A stretch of 64,000 bases of DNA from NCBI GenBank assembly GCA_902632275.1, contig CACPBW010000001.1, positions 76,111 to 140,110 on the forward strand, written 5' to 3'. Both the position numbers and the translations under genes were made by a program. This DNA is from an uncultured Pelagibacteraceae bacterium. Lineage in GTDB: Bacteria; Pseudomonadota; Alphaproteobacteria; Pelagibacterales; Pelagibacteraceae. The notes below the pieces were generated by a model. That model ran no database searches and had not been told where the DNA came from. It worked only from the letters and a program-made list of their open reading frames with translations. Positions 53,964 to 64,000 of this stretch are shown here, one piece after another. How positions within the stretch are numbered: position 1 is the stretch's first letter; every line of letters begins with the position of its first letter.

Positions 53964-55258
53964 AACTTTGTATGATAGGTACTGGTTATGTGGGTCTAGT
54001 AAGCGGTGTTTGTTTTTCAGATTTAGGAAATAATGTTATTTGTGTTGATAAAGATAAAGAAAAAATTAAATCATTAAAAAAAGGTATAATTCCTATTTAC
54101 GAACCAGGTTTAGAGGAATTGGTATTAAAAAATTACAAAAACCAAAGACTTAATTTTTCTACTGATCTAAAAGAGTCTGTAAAAAAATCAGATATAATTT
54201 TCATATGCGTGGGTACACCGACGAAAAAGGGTGGTAGTGGTGCTGACTTAAGTCAAATATATGATGTTGCAAAAGAGATTGGTACATCAATCAATAAATT
54301 TAAAATAATAATTACTAAATCAACTGTTCCAGTTACGACAGGAGATGAAATTGAAAAAATTATTAGAAAAAAAAATAAAAAAAAAAATTTCTCGATAGTG
54401 TCAAATCCTGAGTTTTTAAGAGAAGGGGAGGCTATTAGAGATTTCGTTTATCCTGATAGGGTTGTGGTTGGCACTAAAGATGTTAAGTCAAATAGAATTC
54501 TTAAAACTCTCTACGCACCATTAATTTCTAAAGGGGCTCAATATTTAAATACATCAAGAAGAGCAGCAGAATTAATTAAATACGCCTCTAATGCATTTCT
54601 TGCAACCAAAATAACTTTTATTAATGAATTAGCTAACTTGTGTGAACAAACAGATATTAATATCGAAGATATATCAATAGGAATGGGCCTTGATAAACGT
54701 ATTGGTGGACGATTTTTGAGAGCAGGACCAGCATATGGGGGCTCTTGTTTCCCAAAAGATACAAAAGCAATAATAAACACCGCTGATAAGTTCAAAATAA
54801 AACTTTCAGTTATTAAAAGTGTGGTCAAATCAAACGAAAATAGATCTAATCTTTTACTAAAACGTGTGAATCTGTTGTTAAAAAACAGAATTAAAAATAA
54901 AAAAATATGTTTCTTAGGAGTTACATTTAAAGCCAATACAGATGATATGAGAGATTCATCAAGTCTCATTATGATTCCAGCATTAAGTAAAAAAGGAGCC
55001 AAAGTTAGTTATTATGATCCCACAGGGTATAAGAAAGAATTTGACAAATATAAAAATGTTACCTTTGAAAAAAATATTAAAAACGCTTTAAATAAATCAG
55101 ATATGATAATTATTCACACCGAATGGAATGATTTTAAATCAATTAATTTCAAATCATATATTAAAAGTAAGAAAACTATTATATTTGATATGAGAAATAT
55201 TTATTCACCATCAAAAATGAAACAGCAAGGATTTAAATATTTTGGTGTTGGTAGATAA
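53960..55258 (+). CDS. ugd: UDP-glucose 6-dehydrogenase
   Basis: MIGTGYVGLVSGVCFSDLGNNVICVDKD; GPAYGGSCFPKDTKA. Confidence 0.95.
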   Translation: MKLCMIGTGYVGLVSGVCFSDLGNNVICVDKDKEKIKSLKKGIIPIYEPGLEELVLKNYKNQRLNFSTDLKESVKKSDIIFICVGTPTKKGGSGADLSQIYDVAKEIGTSINKFKIIITKSTVPVTTGDEIEKIIRKKNKKKNFSIVSNPEFLREGEAIRDFVYPDRVVVGTKDVKSNRILKTLYAPLISKGAQYLNTSRRAAELIKYASNAFLATKITFINELANLCEQTDINIEDISIGMGLDKRIGGRFLRAGPAYGGSCFPKDTKAIINTADKFKIKLSVIKSVVKSNENRSNLLLKRVNLLLKNRIKNKKICFLGVTFKANTDDMRDSSSLIMIPALSKKGAKVSYYDPTGYKKEFDKYKNVTFEKNIKNALNKSDMIIIHTEWNDFKSINFKSYIKSKKTIIFDMRNIYSPSKMKQQGFKYFGVGR

Positions 55259-55267
55259 TTATATAAA

Positions 55268-55729
55268 TTAATTTAACTCAAATATAGCATCTACCTCAAC
55301 CGCTACACCTAGGGGTAAACTATTTACACTTACAGCTGCTCTTGTATGCTTTCCTGAATCTCCAAATATTTTTGAAATAGTATCTGATGCACCATTAATT
55401 ACTTTTGGTTGGTCTGTAAAAGTATCAGTTGAATTTACAAACCCGGTTAGTTTTATACAAGTTTTAATTTTTGATAGATCTCCATTAGTAGCTTTTTTGG
55501 ATTGTGCTACTATACTTAATGCACATCGAATTGCAGCCTGATAACCTTGATCTAATGATAACTCTTTACCAATTTTACCCTTGATGAGTTTACCATCAGC
55601 GTCTATAGAAATTTGTCCTGAAATATAAAGTAACTTTCCAACTATTTTGGTCGCTACGTACGAACCAACAGGGTCGGCTGCACTAGGCAATGTAATATTA
55701 TTTTTTTTAATATTCTCTTCAAAATTCAT
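55268..55729 (-). CDS. RidA/YjgF family protein
   Basis: LYISGQISIDADGKLIKGKIG; HTRAAVSVNSLPLGVAVEVDAI. Confidence 0.93.
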   Translation of the reverse strand: MNFEENIKKNNITLPSAADPVGSYVATKIVGKLLYISGQISIDADGKLIKGKIGKELSLDQGYQAAIRCALSIVAQSKKATNGDLSKIKTCIKLTGFVNSTDTFTDQPKVINGASDTISKIFGDSGKHTRAAVSVNSLPLGVAVEVDAIFELN

Positions 55730-55973
55730 TTTTTTTGAATAAATCCTTCAACGTTTTTTTACTATCAAATTTTTTATATTTTTCTTTTATACCAGATTTT
55801 TCCAAATTTTTATCGATTTTTTCCTTTATCACTTTACCTTGTTCCTTAGATTTTTCAGCTAAACATTTTGCATAATCTGTAGATAATTTATCTAATTCGC
55901 TACAGTCTATTTCATTAGAATATATAGGACTGGAAAAATAAATGAACAAAATAATTAATAAAAATTTTTTCAT
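55719..55973 (-). CDS. Small exported hypothetical protein
   Basis: Signal peptide MKKFLLIILFIYFSSPIYS; charged mature part. Confidence 0.6.
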   Translation of the reverse strand: MKKFLLIILFIYFSSPIYSNEIDCSELDKLSTDYAKCLAEKSKEQGKVIKEKIDKNLEKSGIKEKYKKFDSKKTLKDLFKKNEF

Positions 55974-58531
55974 TTTTTTTTCTTTTTTTTATTTCTATCG
56001 TATTCTCTTCTTTTCTCAATTAAAATTAAGGCCTCTTCCATATTAATTTCGGTAGGATCTTTTTCTTCAGGTATAGTCGCGTTTAAAGATTTATATTTAA
56101 TGTATGGTCCGTACTGGCCTTTCATTATTCTGACTGGTTTTTTATCTTCTGGATGTTCACCCAAATCTTTAATTAACGACGAAGAGATTCTTCCTGGTTT
56201 CGCTTCAGCTATTAACGTTATAGCTCTATTTAATCCTATTGTAAAAATATCTTCGACATTTTCTAGTCTTGCAGATTTATTTTCACATTTTAAGTATGGA
56301 CCAAATCTTCCAGAATTTAGAAAAATTTCTTTTTGATTTTCAGGATTTAAACCAAGATTTTTTGGTAGAGAGCATAAATATTTCGCTTTATCTAAGTCTA
56401 TTGAGTCAATATCAATACCTTTGGGTATAGATACATTTTTAAAATTATCATCTTTTTGTTTTTTAAGTTTTTTCTTTTTTTTAGGTTTTTCTTCAATTTC
56501 CTCTTTATCAATTTCGTATTGTAGATATGGACCGAACCTTCCATTTTTTAAATATATATCTTTCCCATTTTCGAGCTTTCCTATTAATTTCGGCTCAGCT
56601 AAGTTTAATTGTTCAGCTGCTTTAGCTTTTGAAAGTGGTCTTGTAAATTTACATTCTGGATAGTTGGAACAACCTATAAATGCACCTCCTCTAAAGCTAT
56701 TTTTTAAACTCAAAATACCATCAGCACACAGCTTACATTTTCGATCAACTTTTCCATCCTTATTTGTTTCGAAAACAAGACTACCTAAACTTTCATTAAG
56801 TAAATCTAATACTTCTCGAGTTCTCTTTTCCTTTACAGTTGTTACGTTTTTATTAAAATCTGCCCAAAATTGCTCAAGAACTTTAATCCAGTCCTCCTTA
56901 CCAGATGTAATATCATCCAATTGATCTTCAAGCTTGGCTGTAAACCCATAATCAACATATTTAGTGAAAAGCTTTTCCAAAAATGCTGATATTAACTTTC
57001 CTCTATCTGTTGGAAAAAATCTCTTATTTACGATATCTGCATATCCTCTATTAGCAATAACTGAGATAATACTTGCATAAGTTGATGGTCTTCCAATACC
57101 TAATTCTTCAAGTTTTTTAACTAAACTAGCCTCAGAGTATCTTGGAGGCGGTTGAGTAAAATGCTGTTCATCGATAAAACTCTCAATATTTATTGGACCT
57201 TTGTTTACCTCTGGAAGTATTTTTTCATCACTTTGATCGTCTTCAATTTTATAAAGTTTTAAAAAACCATCAAATTTAATTACAGATCCACTTGATCTCA
57301 AAACATTTTTAGAGTCATCTGACTCTATAGATATAGTTTTTCTATCAAATTTTGCAGATTCCATTTGTGAAGATAAGGCTCTTGACCAAATTAAATTATA
57401 AAGTTTATTTTGATCAGAGCTTAAATATTTTTTCATTTTTTCAGGTGAATTTTCGATATTAGTTGGTCGTATAGCTTCGTGCGCCTCTTGGGCATTCTTA
57501 GCTTTCTTACCAGAATAATTTAATGGTTGTTCAGGTAAATAACCCTTGCCAAAATTATCATCTATATAAGATCTAAACTCATTTACAGCTTCTTTGGAAA
57601 TGTTCGTTCCATCAGTTCTCATATATGTTATCAAGCCTTTTGTATCGCCATCAATATCTATACCTTGATATAATCTCTGTGCTATTTGCATAGTTCGTGA
57701 GGCACCAAAACCTAATTTGCTTGACGCTGTTTGTTGTAAAGTAGATGTTGTAAATGGTCCAACAGGATTTCTAGTAAATATTTTAGATGTAATATCAGTA
57801 ATTTTATATTTTTTACTTTTAATTTTTTCGATTGCTAAATTAATATCCTCTTTATTCTTAAAACTAAATTTCTCAATTTTATTTCCATCTAGTTGTAAAA
57901 TTGTAGAATTAATTTTTGAATTATCATTGGTATTAAAATTTACGTTAAGAGTCCAAAACTCATCTGGTTTGAATATTTCTATCTCATGCTCTCTTTCCGT
58001 AAGTAATTTTAAAGCTACTGACTGAACTCTACCTGCCGATTTTGAACCTGGAAGTTTTGTCCAAAGTATTGGTGAAATATTAAAACCAACCAAATAATCC
58101 AAGGCTCTTCTTGCCATATATGCATCTACCAATTGATCTTCAATTTTTCTTGGATTTTCAATACCTTTTGTAACTGCATTTTTAGTTATCTCATTAAAAA
58201 CTACTCTTTCTATTTTTTTATCTTTTAAAAGTTTTTTTTCATCTAAAAATTCTTTTACATGCCAGGCAATAGCTTCACCTTCACGATCAGGATCGGTTGC
58301 AAGAATTATCTTTTCAGACTCTTTTGCAACATCTGTAATTTCTTTCAAATATTTTTTAGAAAAACTATCAATCTCCCATATCATTTTAAATTTATTTCCA
58401 GGATCAACAGATCCGTTTTTTGATGGAAGGTCTCTTATATGACCATAACTTGCTAGAACAGTATAATTATCTCCTAAATATTTATTTATAGTTTTTGCTT
58501 TTGCGGGACTTTCAACAATAACAAGATTCAT
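55970..58531 (-). CDS. topA: DNA topoisomerase I
   Basis: VIVESPAKAKTINKYLG; TDPDREGEAIAWH; SAGRVQSVAL. Confidence 0.98.
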   Translation of the reverse strand: MNLVIVESPAKAKTINKYLGDNYTVLASYGHIRDLPSKNGSVDPGNKFKMIWEIDSFSKKYLKEITDVAKESEKIILATDPDREGEAIAWHVKEFLDEKKLLKDKKIERVVFNEITKNAVTKGIENPRKIEDQLVDAYMARRALDYLVGFNISPILWTKLPGSKSAGRVQSVALKLLTEREHEIEIFKPDEFWTLNVNFNTNDNSKINSTILQLDGNKIEKFSFKNKEDINLAIEKIKSKKYKITDITSKIFTRNPVGPFTTSTLQQTASSKLGFGASRTMQIAQRLYQGIDIDGDTKGLITYMRTDGTNISKEAVNEFRSYIDDNFGKGYLPEQPLNYSGKKAKNAQEAHEAIRPTNIENSPEKMKKYLSSDQNKLYNLIWSRALSSQMESAKFDRKTISIESDDSKNVLRSSGSVIKFDGFLKLYKIEDDQSDEKILPEVNKGPINIESFIDEQHFTQPPPRYSEASLVKKLEELGIGRPSTYASIISVIANRGYADIVNKRFFPTDRGKLISAFLEKLFTKYVDYGFTAKLEDQLDDITSGKEDWIKVLEQFWADFNKNVTTVKEKRTREVLDLLNESLGSLVFETNKDGKVDRKCKLCADGILSLKNSFRGGAFIGCSNYPECKFTRPLSKAKAAEQLNLAEPKLIGKLENGKDIYLKNGRFGPYLQYEIDKEEIEEKPKKKKKLKKQKDDNFKNVSIPKGIDIDSIDLDKAKYLCSLPKNLGLNPENQKEIFLNSGRFGPYLKCENKSARLENVEDIFTIGLNRAITLIAEAKPGRISSSLIKDLGEHPEDKKPVRIMKGQYGPYIKYKSLNATIPEEKDPTEINMEEALILIEKRREYDRNKKKKKK

Positions 58532-58570
58532 AAAGACTAAAACTACACATAAATTATACTTTTAGTCAAA

Positions 58571-59146
58571 CTAATAAATTTTTGTCTTCGATTCTGTATT
58601 ATTTTTTAGGCGTTTTATATTTTCTCTGTGGGTAATCAATATGAGCAAAAATAAAATAATATAAAAATAATAGTTGATATCATTAAATAAAAAATAACTT
58701 GATAGAGGAACAAACAATGATGCTATCATTGAAGCTAGAGAGGAATATTTTGATATAATAAACACTACAAACCAAACAATTATAAAAATAACTGCTAAAT
58801 AAATATTTATACAAAAAAGTATACCAACGTATGTAGCCACTCCTTTTCCACCCTTAAATTTTAACCATATAGGAAAAACATGTCCTAAAAAAACTGCAAT
58901 TGATGATGTAAATAAGTATTCAGAAAAATTCAACTTTATTATAATAAGTAAAGTCACTGCTTTACTTATATCTAAAACTAATGTGCTATAGCCAATTAGT
59001 TTATTACCTGTCCTTAATGCATTTGTTGCACCAATATTGCCTGATCCAATTTCACGTATATCTTTTTTTAAAAAAATTTTTGTTAGTAAAAAACCAAATG
59101 GTATAGATCCTATTAAATAGCTAATAAGTAAAATTAAGTATAACAT
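58571..59146 (-). CDS. plsY: Glycerol-3-phosphate acyltransferase PlsY
   Basis: LIGSIPFGFLLTK; IGSGNIGATNALRTG; FKGGKGVATYVG. Confidence 0.96.
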   Translation of the reverse strand: MLYLILLISYLIGSIPFGFLLTKIFLKKDIREIGSGNIGATNALRTGNKLIGYSTLVLDISKAVTLLIIIKLNFSEYLFTSSIAVFLGHVFPIWLKFKGGKGVATYVGILFCINIYLAVIFIIVWFVVFIISKYSSLASMIASLFVPLSSYFLFNDINYYFYIILFLLILITHRENIKRLKNNTESKTKIY

Positions 59147-59148
59147 AT

Positions 59149-60438
59149 TTAATTCGATTTATATAGCTCTTCACCGTTTACAAATGTCGATAAAACTTTT
59201 CCTTGCATTTTTTTATCCTCAATAGATGTATTTTTAGATTTAGAAACTAAATTTTCTTTTTTAACTATCCATGGTTTATTTATATCTACTACACAAAAAT
59301 CTGCATCATTTCCTATTGTAAGATTTCCCTTATTTATTTTAAGTATTTTAGCTGGATTACTTGTCAATAATTCAATAATTTTAAAAAGTTTAATTGAATT
59401 ATTGTGATATTGTTCTAATGCCAGTGGTAAAAGTGTTTCTATACCTGATGCACCTGTTGCAGCTTGTGAAAAAGTTAATCTTTTTGACTCTTCATCCTCC
59501 GGTTTATGGTCCGAAACAATTACATCGATAAGATCTTTATTAATTGCATCTACAAGTGACTTCCTATCCTCTTCAGTTCTTAATGGGGGAGACAATTTTA
59601 AGAAGGTTCTAAAATCACCAATATCATTTTCATTTAAAGATAAATTATTAATTGATACTCCAGTAGTAAATTTTACAGAATCTTTCTTTTTTTTTATTAC
59701 ATCTACTGACTTTGATGATGAAATTTGTGAAATATGATACCTACAATTAAAATCTTCTAATAAAGTTAAGTCTCTTTCAATAATTATTCTTTCTGCTAAG
59801 TCAGGTATACCTTGTAAACCTAAACGAGTTGCAACTATACCATCATTTACGCTTCCATTTTTTGATAATTCAAAATCTTCTGCATGCTGCATTACTAAAC
59901 AATCAAGATCGTAAGCTGATCTCATAATTCTGGACATTAATCGAGTATTTTGAATTGTTTGAATACCGTCTGTAAATGCTATAATTCCTTTCTTTTTTAA
60001 AAGTCCAAATTCAGTCATGTTTGTACTTTCTAAATTTTTAGTCAGTGATGCAGAGGGATAAATATTTATCTTGGACTTATCTCTACCTCTACGTTTTAAA
60101 AAGTCTACAATAGATACATTATCTATAACTGGCGATGTATTTGGCATTGTAACAACTGATGTTACACCTCCAGATAGAGCAGCATTACTTAGGGTTTTAA
60201 AATTCTCTTTATATTCAAAACCAGGTTCACCCACAAATACTCTCATATCTACTAGTCCCGGGAATATATGTTTACCATTTAAATCAATAAATTTTTCTCT
60301 AGACGGAATATTATTTTTATTTACTTTTTTTCCAACAGCCTCGATTTTACCTTCCTCATTTACTATCAATCCTCCGATTTCATCAATTGCATTATAAGGA
60401 TCTATTATATTTGCATTTAAAAAAAACTTTTTCTTCAT
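59149..60438 (-). CDS. Dihydroorotase-like protein, probably non-catalytic PyrC'/PyrX
   Basis: Amidohydrolase fold with [13 protein letters not shown]; HxH metal motif replaced: [15 protein letters not shown]. Confidence 0.85.
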   Translation of the reverse strand: MKKKFFLNANIIDPYNAIDEIGGLIVNEEGKIEAVGKKVNKNNIPSREKFIDLNGKHIFPGLVDMRVFVGEPGFEYKENFKTLSNAALSGGVTSVVTMPNTSPVIDNVSIVDFLKRRGRDKSKINIYPSASLTKNLESTNMTEFGLLKKKGIIAFTDGIQTIQNTRLMSRIMRSAYDLDCLVMQHAEDFELSKNGSVNDGIVATRLGLQGIPDLAERIIIERDLTLLEDFNCRYHISQISSSKSVDVIKKKKDSVKFTTGVSINNLSLNENDIGDFRTFLKLSPPLRTEEDRKSLVDAINKDLIDVIVSDHKPEDEESKRLTFSQAATGASGIETLLPLALEQYHNNSIKLFKIIELLTSNPAKILKINKGNLTIGNDADFCVVDINKPWIVKKENLVSKSKNTSIEDKKMQGKVLSTFVNGEELYKSN

Positions 60439-61385
60439 TGTTGTCCAAAAATTTTTAAGCAAGCCATTCGTACAGCTACCCCAAGTTCAACTTGTTCCTT
60501 AATAACACTTTTGTTAATATCATCAGCGAGTTTTGTATCTATTTCGATACCTCTATTCATAGGTCCAGGATGCATTATTAGGGCATCATCTTTTGCTAAT
60601 TTAAGTTTATCTGGTGTCAGGCCGTAATACTCATAATACTCTCTATTTGATGATAAAAATGAGCTTGTCATTCTTTCATTTTGTAATCTCAACATCATTA
60701 CAATATCACAATCTTTGACACCATCTTTCATATTGGTAAATTTGTTTATTCCTAATTTTTCAATATCCTTTGGCATTAAATTTGATGGTGCAACAATATT
60801 TAATTCAGCACCTAGCATATTAAGCAAATAAATATTTGATCTTGCTACTCTTGAATGTAGAATATCACCGCAAATTGCAATTTTTAATCCACTGATTTTT
60901 TTCTTTCTATCTATTATTGTTAATGCATCTAATAAAGCTTGAGTTGGATGTTCTCTTCTTCCGTCTCCAGCATTTAATACAGCGCAATTTACTTTTTGTG
61001 AAAGTAGATTACATGCTCCAGAATCCTGATGTCTGATAACAATGATATCTGGATGCATTGCATTTAATGTCATTGCAGTATCGATTAAGGTTTCACCTTT
61101 TTTAATTGCTGAATTTACAATATTCATTGACATTACATCTGCGCCTAATCTCTTACCTGCTAACTCAAAAGAGCTCTGCGTTCTTGTTGACGGTTCAAAA
61201 AAGAGATTAATTTGAGTTTTACCTCTCAAAATATCAATTTTTTTATTTTTGCTCTTATTTAAAGTTATAAATGATTTAGCTTCGTCTAAAATTAAATTTA
61301 TATCAGAAATAGAAAGGTCTTGTATTCCTAGAAGGTGTTTTTTGGAAATTTTAATAGCTTTTTTATTAATTGCCATTAAAACCAA
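60435..61385 (-). CDS. pyrB: Aspartate carbamoyltransferase catalytic subunit
   Basis: [34 protein letters not shown]. Confidence 0.97.
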   Translation of the reverse strand: MVLMAINKKAIKISKKHLLGIQDLSISDINLILDEAKSFITLNKSKNKKIDILRGKTQINLFFEPSTRTQSSFELAGKRLGADVMSMNIVNSAIKKGETLIDTAMTLNAMHPDIIVIRHQDSGACNLLSQKVNCAVLNAGDGRREHPTQALLDALTIIDRKKKISGLKIAICGDILHSRVARSNIYLLNMLGAELNIVAPSNLMPKDIEKLGINKFTNMKDGVKDCDIVMMLRLQNERMTSSFLSSNREYYEYYGLTPDKLKLAKDDALIMHPGPMNRGIEIDTKLADDINKSVIKEQVELGVAVRMACLKIFGQQ

Positions 61386-61419
61386 CTCTATAAACTTTAA
61401 ATGCCACTAAGGCAAGGGT

Positions 61420-61875
61420 TTAATTATTTAAATAATCAATAGCTCCTTGAAGTATAAATGTAGCCGCTTTTTCGTCGATTTTCTTTTTTTTTTGAGAAAA
61501 TTTTATGTCGAGATCACTCGACAAACTATAAGCCCCTGATGTCGATAGCCTTTCATCCCACAAACAAACCGGAATAGCAGTTTTTTCCTCAATAATTTTA
61601 GCTTTATCTCTGATTGATTGTGAACTTTTACCAAATGACCCGTCCATATTTAACGGATTTCCAACAATTATACCCGAAATGTTATTTTCTTTTATTATAT
61701 TAGCAAGTTCAGAAGATAAATTTTCTATGTTGGTAAATTGAATAGTCTTATAAGGAGTGGCAATTTTCCTCCTATCATCACAGACAGAAACGCCAATTCT
61801 TTTAGATCCTAGGTCTAAACCTAACAATCTTGAATTATTATCTAATTTATCTTTCAGGGCATCAATTGTGATCAT
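61420..61875 (-). CDS. ruvX: RuvX/YqgF Holliday junction resolvase-like
   Basis: LGLDLGSKRIGVSVCDD; LWDERLST. Confidence 0.93.
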   Translation of the reverse strand: MITIDALKDKLDNNSRLLGLDLGSKRIGVSVCDDRRKIATPYKTIQFTNIENLSSELANIIKENNISGIIVGNPLNMDGSFGKSSQSIRDKAKIIEEKTAIPVCLWDERLSTSGAYSLSSDLDIKFSQKKKKIDEKAATFILQGAIDYLNN

Positions 61876-61920
61876 ATTGTAATTTTCAGATTAAATGATA
61901 GTTTTCAATATCCTTATCAT

Positions 61921-62208
61921 ATGACTATAGATCTTAAAACAGTAAAGCATATCTCTAAATTGTCCAGAATATCGATAGATGATAATAAAGCTAAAAAATT
62001 AAGTGATGATTTAAATTCAATATTTAAATTTATCGAAAAACTAGAAGAGCTAGATACTGAAAAAATTGAACCACTTACATCAATTGCTGAAACAAATTTA
62101 AAACTAAGAAAGGACGAAATTAAATCAAAAAATATAAGAGAAGATATACTTAAAAACTCACCTGAAGATAGTAAAGATTTTTTTGTAGTCCCAAAGGTTG
62201 TTGAATAA
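61921..62208 (+). CDS. gatC: Asp/Glu-tRNA amidotransferase subunit C
   Basis: VKHISKLSRISIDDNKAKKLSDDLNSIFKFIEKL. Confidence 0.94.
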   Translation: MTIDLKTVKHISKLSRISIDDNKAKKLSDDLNSIFKFIEKLEELDTEKIEPLTSIAETNLKLRKDEIKSKNIREDILKNSPEDSKDFFVVPKVVE

Positions 62209-63665
62209 TGTCTAATATAATTGATTTAAAATTATTTGAGTTAGTTGAAAAAATAAAAAAAAAAGAAATTTCATCTACAGAAATTGCTAAAGCATTTATT
62301 GACAGGTCACAAAAATCAAAAAAACTAAATTCTTATATTACAGAAAATTTTGAAAACGCATTACAAAAAGCTAAACAATTTGATGAAAAACCAGATTTTA
62401 ATAAAAAATTACCCGGTATTCCTTTAGCAGTAAAAGATCTTTTTTGTACCAAAAATATTCGAACTACTGCTGGTAGTAAAATTTTAGAAAATTTTATTCC
62501 CACATATGAATCGACCGTTACCCAAAATATTTTAAATGAAGGCGGCATTATCATTGGAAAATTGAATTGTGATGAATTTGCAATGGGATCGTCTAATGAA
62601 ACTAGTTATTTTGGAAATGTACAAAATCCTATATATGAAAATTTAGTTCCAGGAGGTTCATCTGGTGGTTCATCTTCAGCTCTTGCAGCAAAGTTAACAC
62701 CTGTTACAATAGGAACAGACACGGGTGGTTCAATTAGACAACCAGCCTCTTTCACTGGTACAGTTGGACTAAAACCAACATATGGAAGCTGCTCAAGGTA
62801 TGGCATCGTAGCTTTTGCATCCTCTTTGGACCAGGCCGGTCCAATGACTCAAAACGTTAAGGACTGTGCTTTGATGCTAGAAGTTATTAGCTCTTATGAC
62901 AATAAAGACTCAACATCTGTTGATTTTAAAAGAGGCCAATATCTAAAAGATCTTAATGAAAATATCAAAGGAAAAAAAATAGGAATACCTAAGCAATATA
63001 GAGTTGATGGAATGCCTAAAGAAATAGACGAACTCTGGAAAAAAGGTATGAAAATAATCGAGGACAATGGAGGAGAAATAATTGAAATTAATTTACCAAA
63101 CACTAATTATGCCTTACCAACTTATTACATAGTAGCTCCTGCAGAAGCTTCATCAAATTTAGCTAGATACGATGGCGTAAAGTATGGGTTTAGATCAAAG
63201 GGAGAAAATCTGATTGACATGTATGAAAAGACGAGATCTGAAGGATTTGGTGATGAAGTAAAGAGACGGATAATGATTGGAACATATGTTCTATCTTCTG
63301 GTTATTATGATGCATATTATTTAAAAGCACAAAAAGTAAGAAGATTAATTAAAAATGATTTTGATGAAGCTTATAATAAGGTTGATGCTATATTAACACC
63401 GTCAACTCCGAGCTCAGCTTTTAAGATTGGTGAAAAAACAAATGACCCTGTTTCAATGTACTTAAACGATATATTTACTGTACCGATTAACTTAGCAGGC
63501 TTACCAGCTATATCTATACCGGCTGGTCATGATAAATCAGGTTACCCTTTAGGACTTCAAGTGATAGGCAAAGCTTTTGATGAACAAAATATTCTTAATA
63601 TAGCTTATTCAATTGAAAAAAATATTAATTTTAAAAATAATATTAATGATTGGTGGATAAATTGA
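62208..63665 (+). CDS. gatA: Asp/Glu-tRNA amidotransferase subunit A
   Basis: [36 protein letters not shown]. Confidence 0.98.
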   Translation: MSNIIDLKLFELVEKIKKKEISSTEIAKAFIDRSQKSKKLNSYITENFENALQKAKQFDEKPDFNKKLPGIPLAVKDLFCTKNIRTTAGSKILENFIPTYESTVTQNILNEGGIIIGKLNCDEFAMGSSNETSYFGNVQNPIYENLVPGGSSGGSSSALAAKLTPVTIGTDTGGSIRQPASFTGTVGLKPTYGSCSRYGIVAFASSLDQAGPMTQNVKDCALMLEVISSYDNKDSTSVDFKRGQYLKDLNENIKGKKIGIPKQYRVDGMPKEIDELWKKGMKIIEDNGGEIIEINLPNTNYALPTYYIVAPAEASSNLARYDGVKYGFRSKGENLIDMYEKTRSEGFGDEVKRRIMIGTYVLSSGYYDAYYLKAQKVRRLIKNDFDEAYNKVDAILTPSTPSSAFKIGEKTNDPVSMYLNDIFTVPINLAGLPAISIPAGHDKSGYPLGLQVIGKAFDEQNILNIAYSIEKNINFKNNINDWWIN

Positions 63666-64000
63666 GTAAGGAAAATAAAGAATATTTAATTAAAAGAAAC
63701 ACTAATGAATATGAAGTAGTTATTGGTCTTGAGGTACATGCTCAAGTATTGTCTGAGTCTAAGTTATTTTCAACTTCTCCAACAAAATTTGGCTCAGAAC
63801 CAAATACACAAGTAAGTTTAGTAGATGCTGCTTTTCCTGGAATGTTACCTGTTATAAATGAGTTTTGCATTAAACAAGCAATTAAAACAGGTATAGGACT
63901 TAATGCCAAAATAAATAAAAAATCAATTTTTGATAGGAAGAATTATTTCTATGCCGATTTACCTCAGGGATATCAAATTTCACAATACAAAAATCCTATT
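63662..64000 (+). CDS. gatB: Asp/Glu-tRNA amidotransferase subunit B (truncated by window edge; TTG start)
   Basis: [27 protein letters not shown]. Confidence 0.95.
   Translation, partial: MSKENKEYLIKRNTNEYEVVIGLEVHAQVLSESKLFSTSPTKFGSEPNTQVSLVDAAFPGMLPVINEFCIKQAIKTGIGLNAKINKKSIFDRKNYFYADLPQGYQISQYKNPI

Noticed and set aside
54538-55002. 154-aa minus-strand ORF
   Set aside because: Antisense to ugd; no recognisable domain, typical shadow ORF.

Overview
AT-rich, densely packed chromosomal window. Gene content and streamlining suggest a SAR11/Pelagibacterales-type alphaproteobacterium (inference). The backbone holds purB-map-sfsA-cinA, a zur-znuBCA zinc-uptake locus, an alternative oxidase/flavodoxin/cupredoxin cluster, and a beta-propeller autotransporter. 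It continues with nadK, glycosyltransferases, rlmB, tRNA-Tyr/Gly/tuf/tRNA-Trp/secE-nusG-rplKAJL-rpoBC, the str/S10/spc/alpha ribosomal superoperon, mgtE, panC, galU-ugd, topA, plsY, pyrC-like/pyrB, ruvX and gatCAB. The most unusual parts are two ~1.4-1.5 kb integrase-less islets. Each is bounded by a partial duplicate of an adjacent tRNA gene (tRNA-Leu(TAA) and tRNA-Thr(TGT)) and has internal subterminal repeats that look like tyrosine-recombinase arm sites. Both carry ORFan cargo; one islet encodes a putative PD-(D/E)XK-like protein plus two exported proteins sharing a near-identical signal-peptide DNA cassette. Other notable points: a frameshift in a poly-A tract of purB, a tRNA-Val(GAC) with swapped T-loop bases, a hairpin abutting the aox start codon, a PyrC lacking the HxH metal motif, and no rpmD in the spc operon. 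All calls come from reading the sequence and the supplied ORFs; no database search was run.
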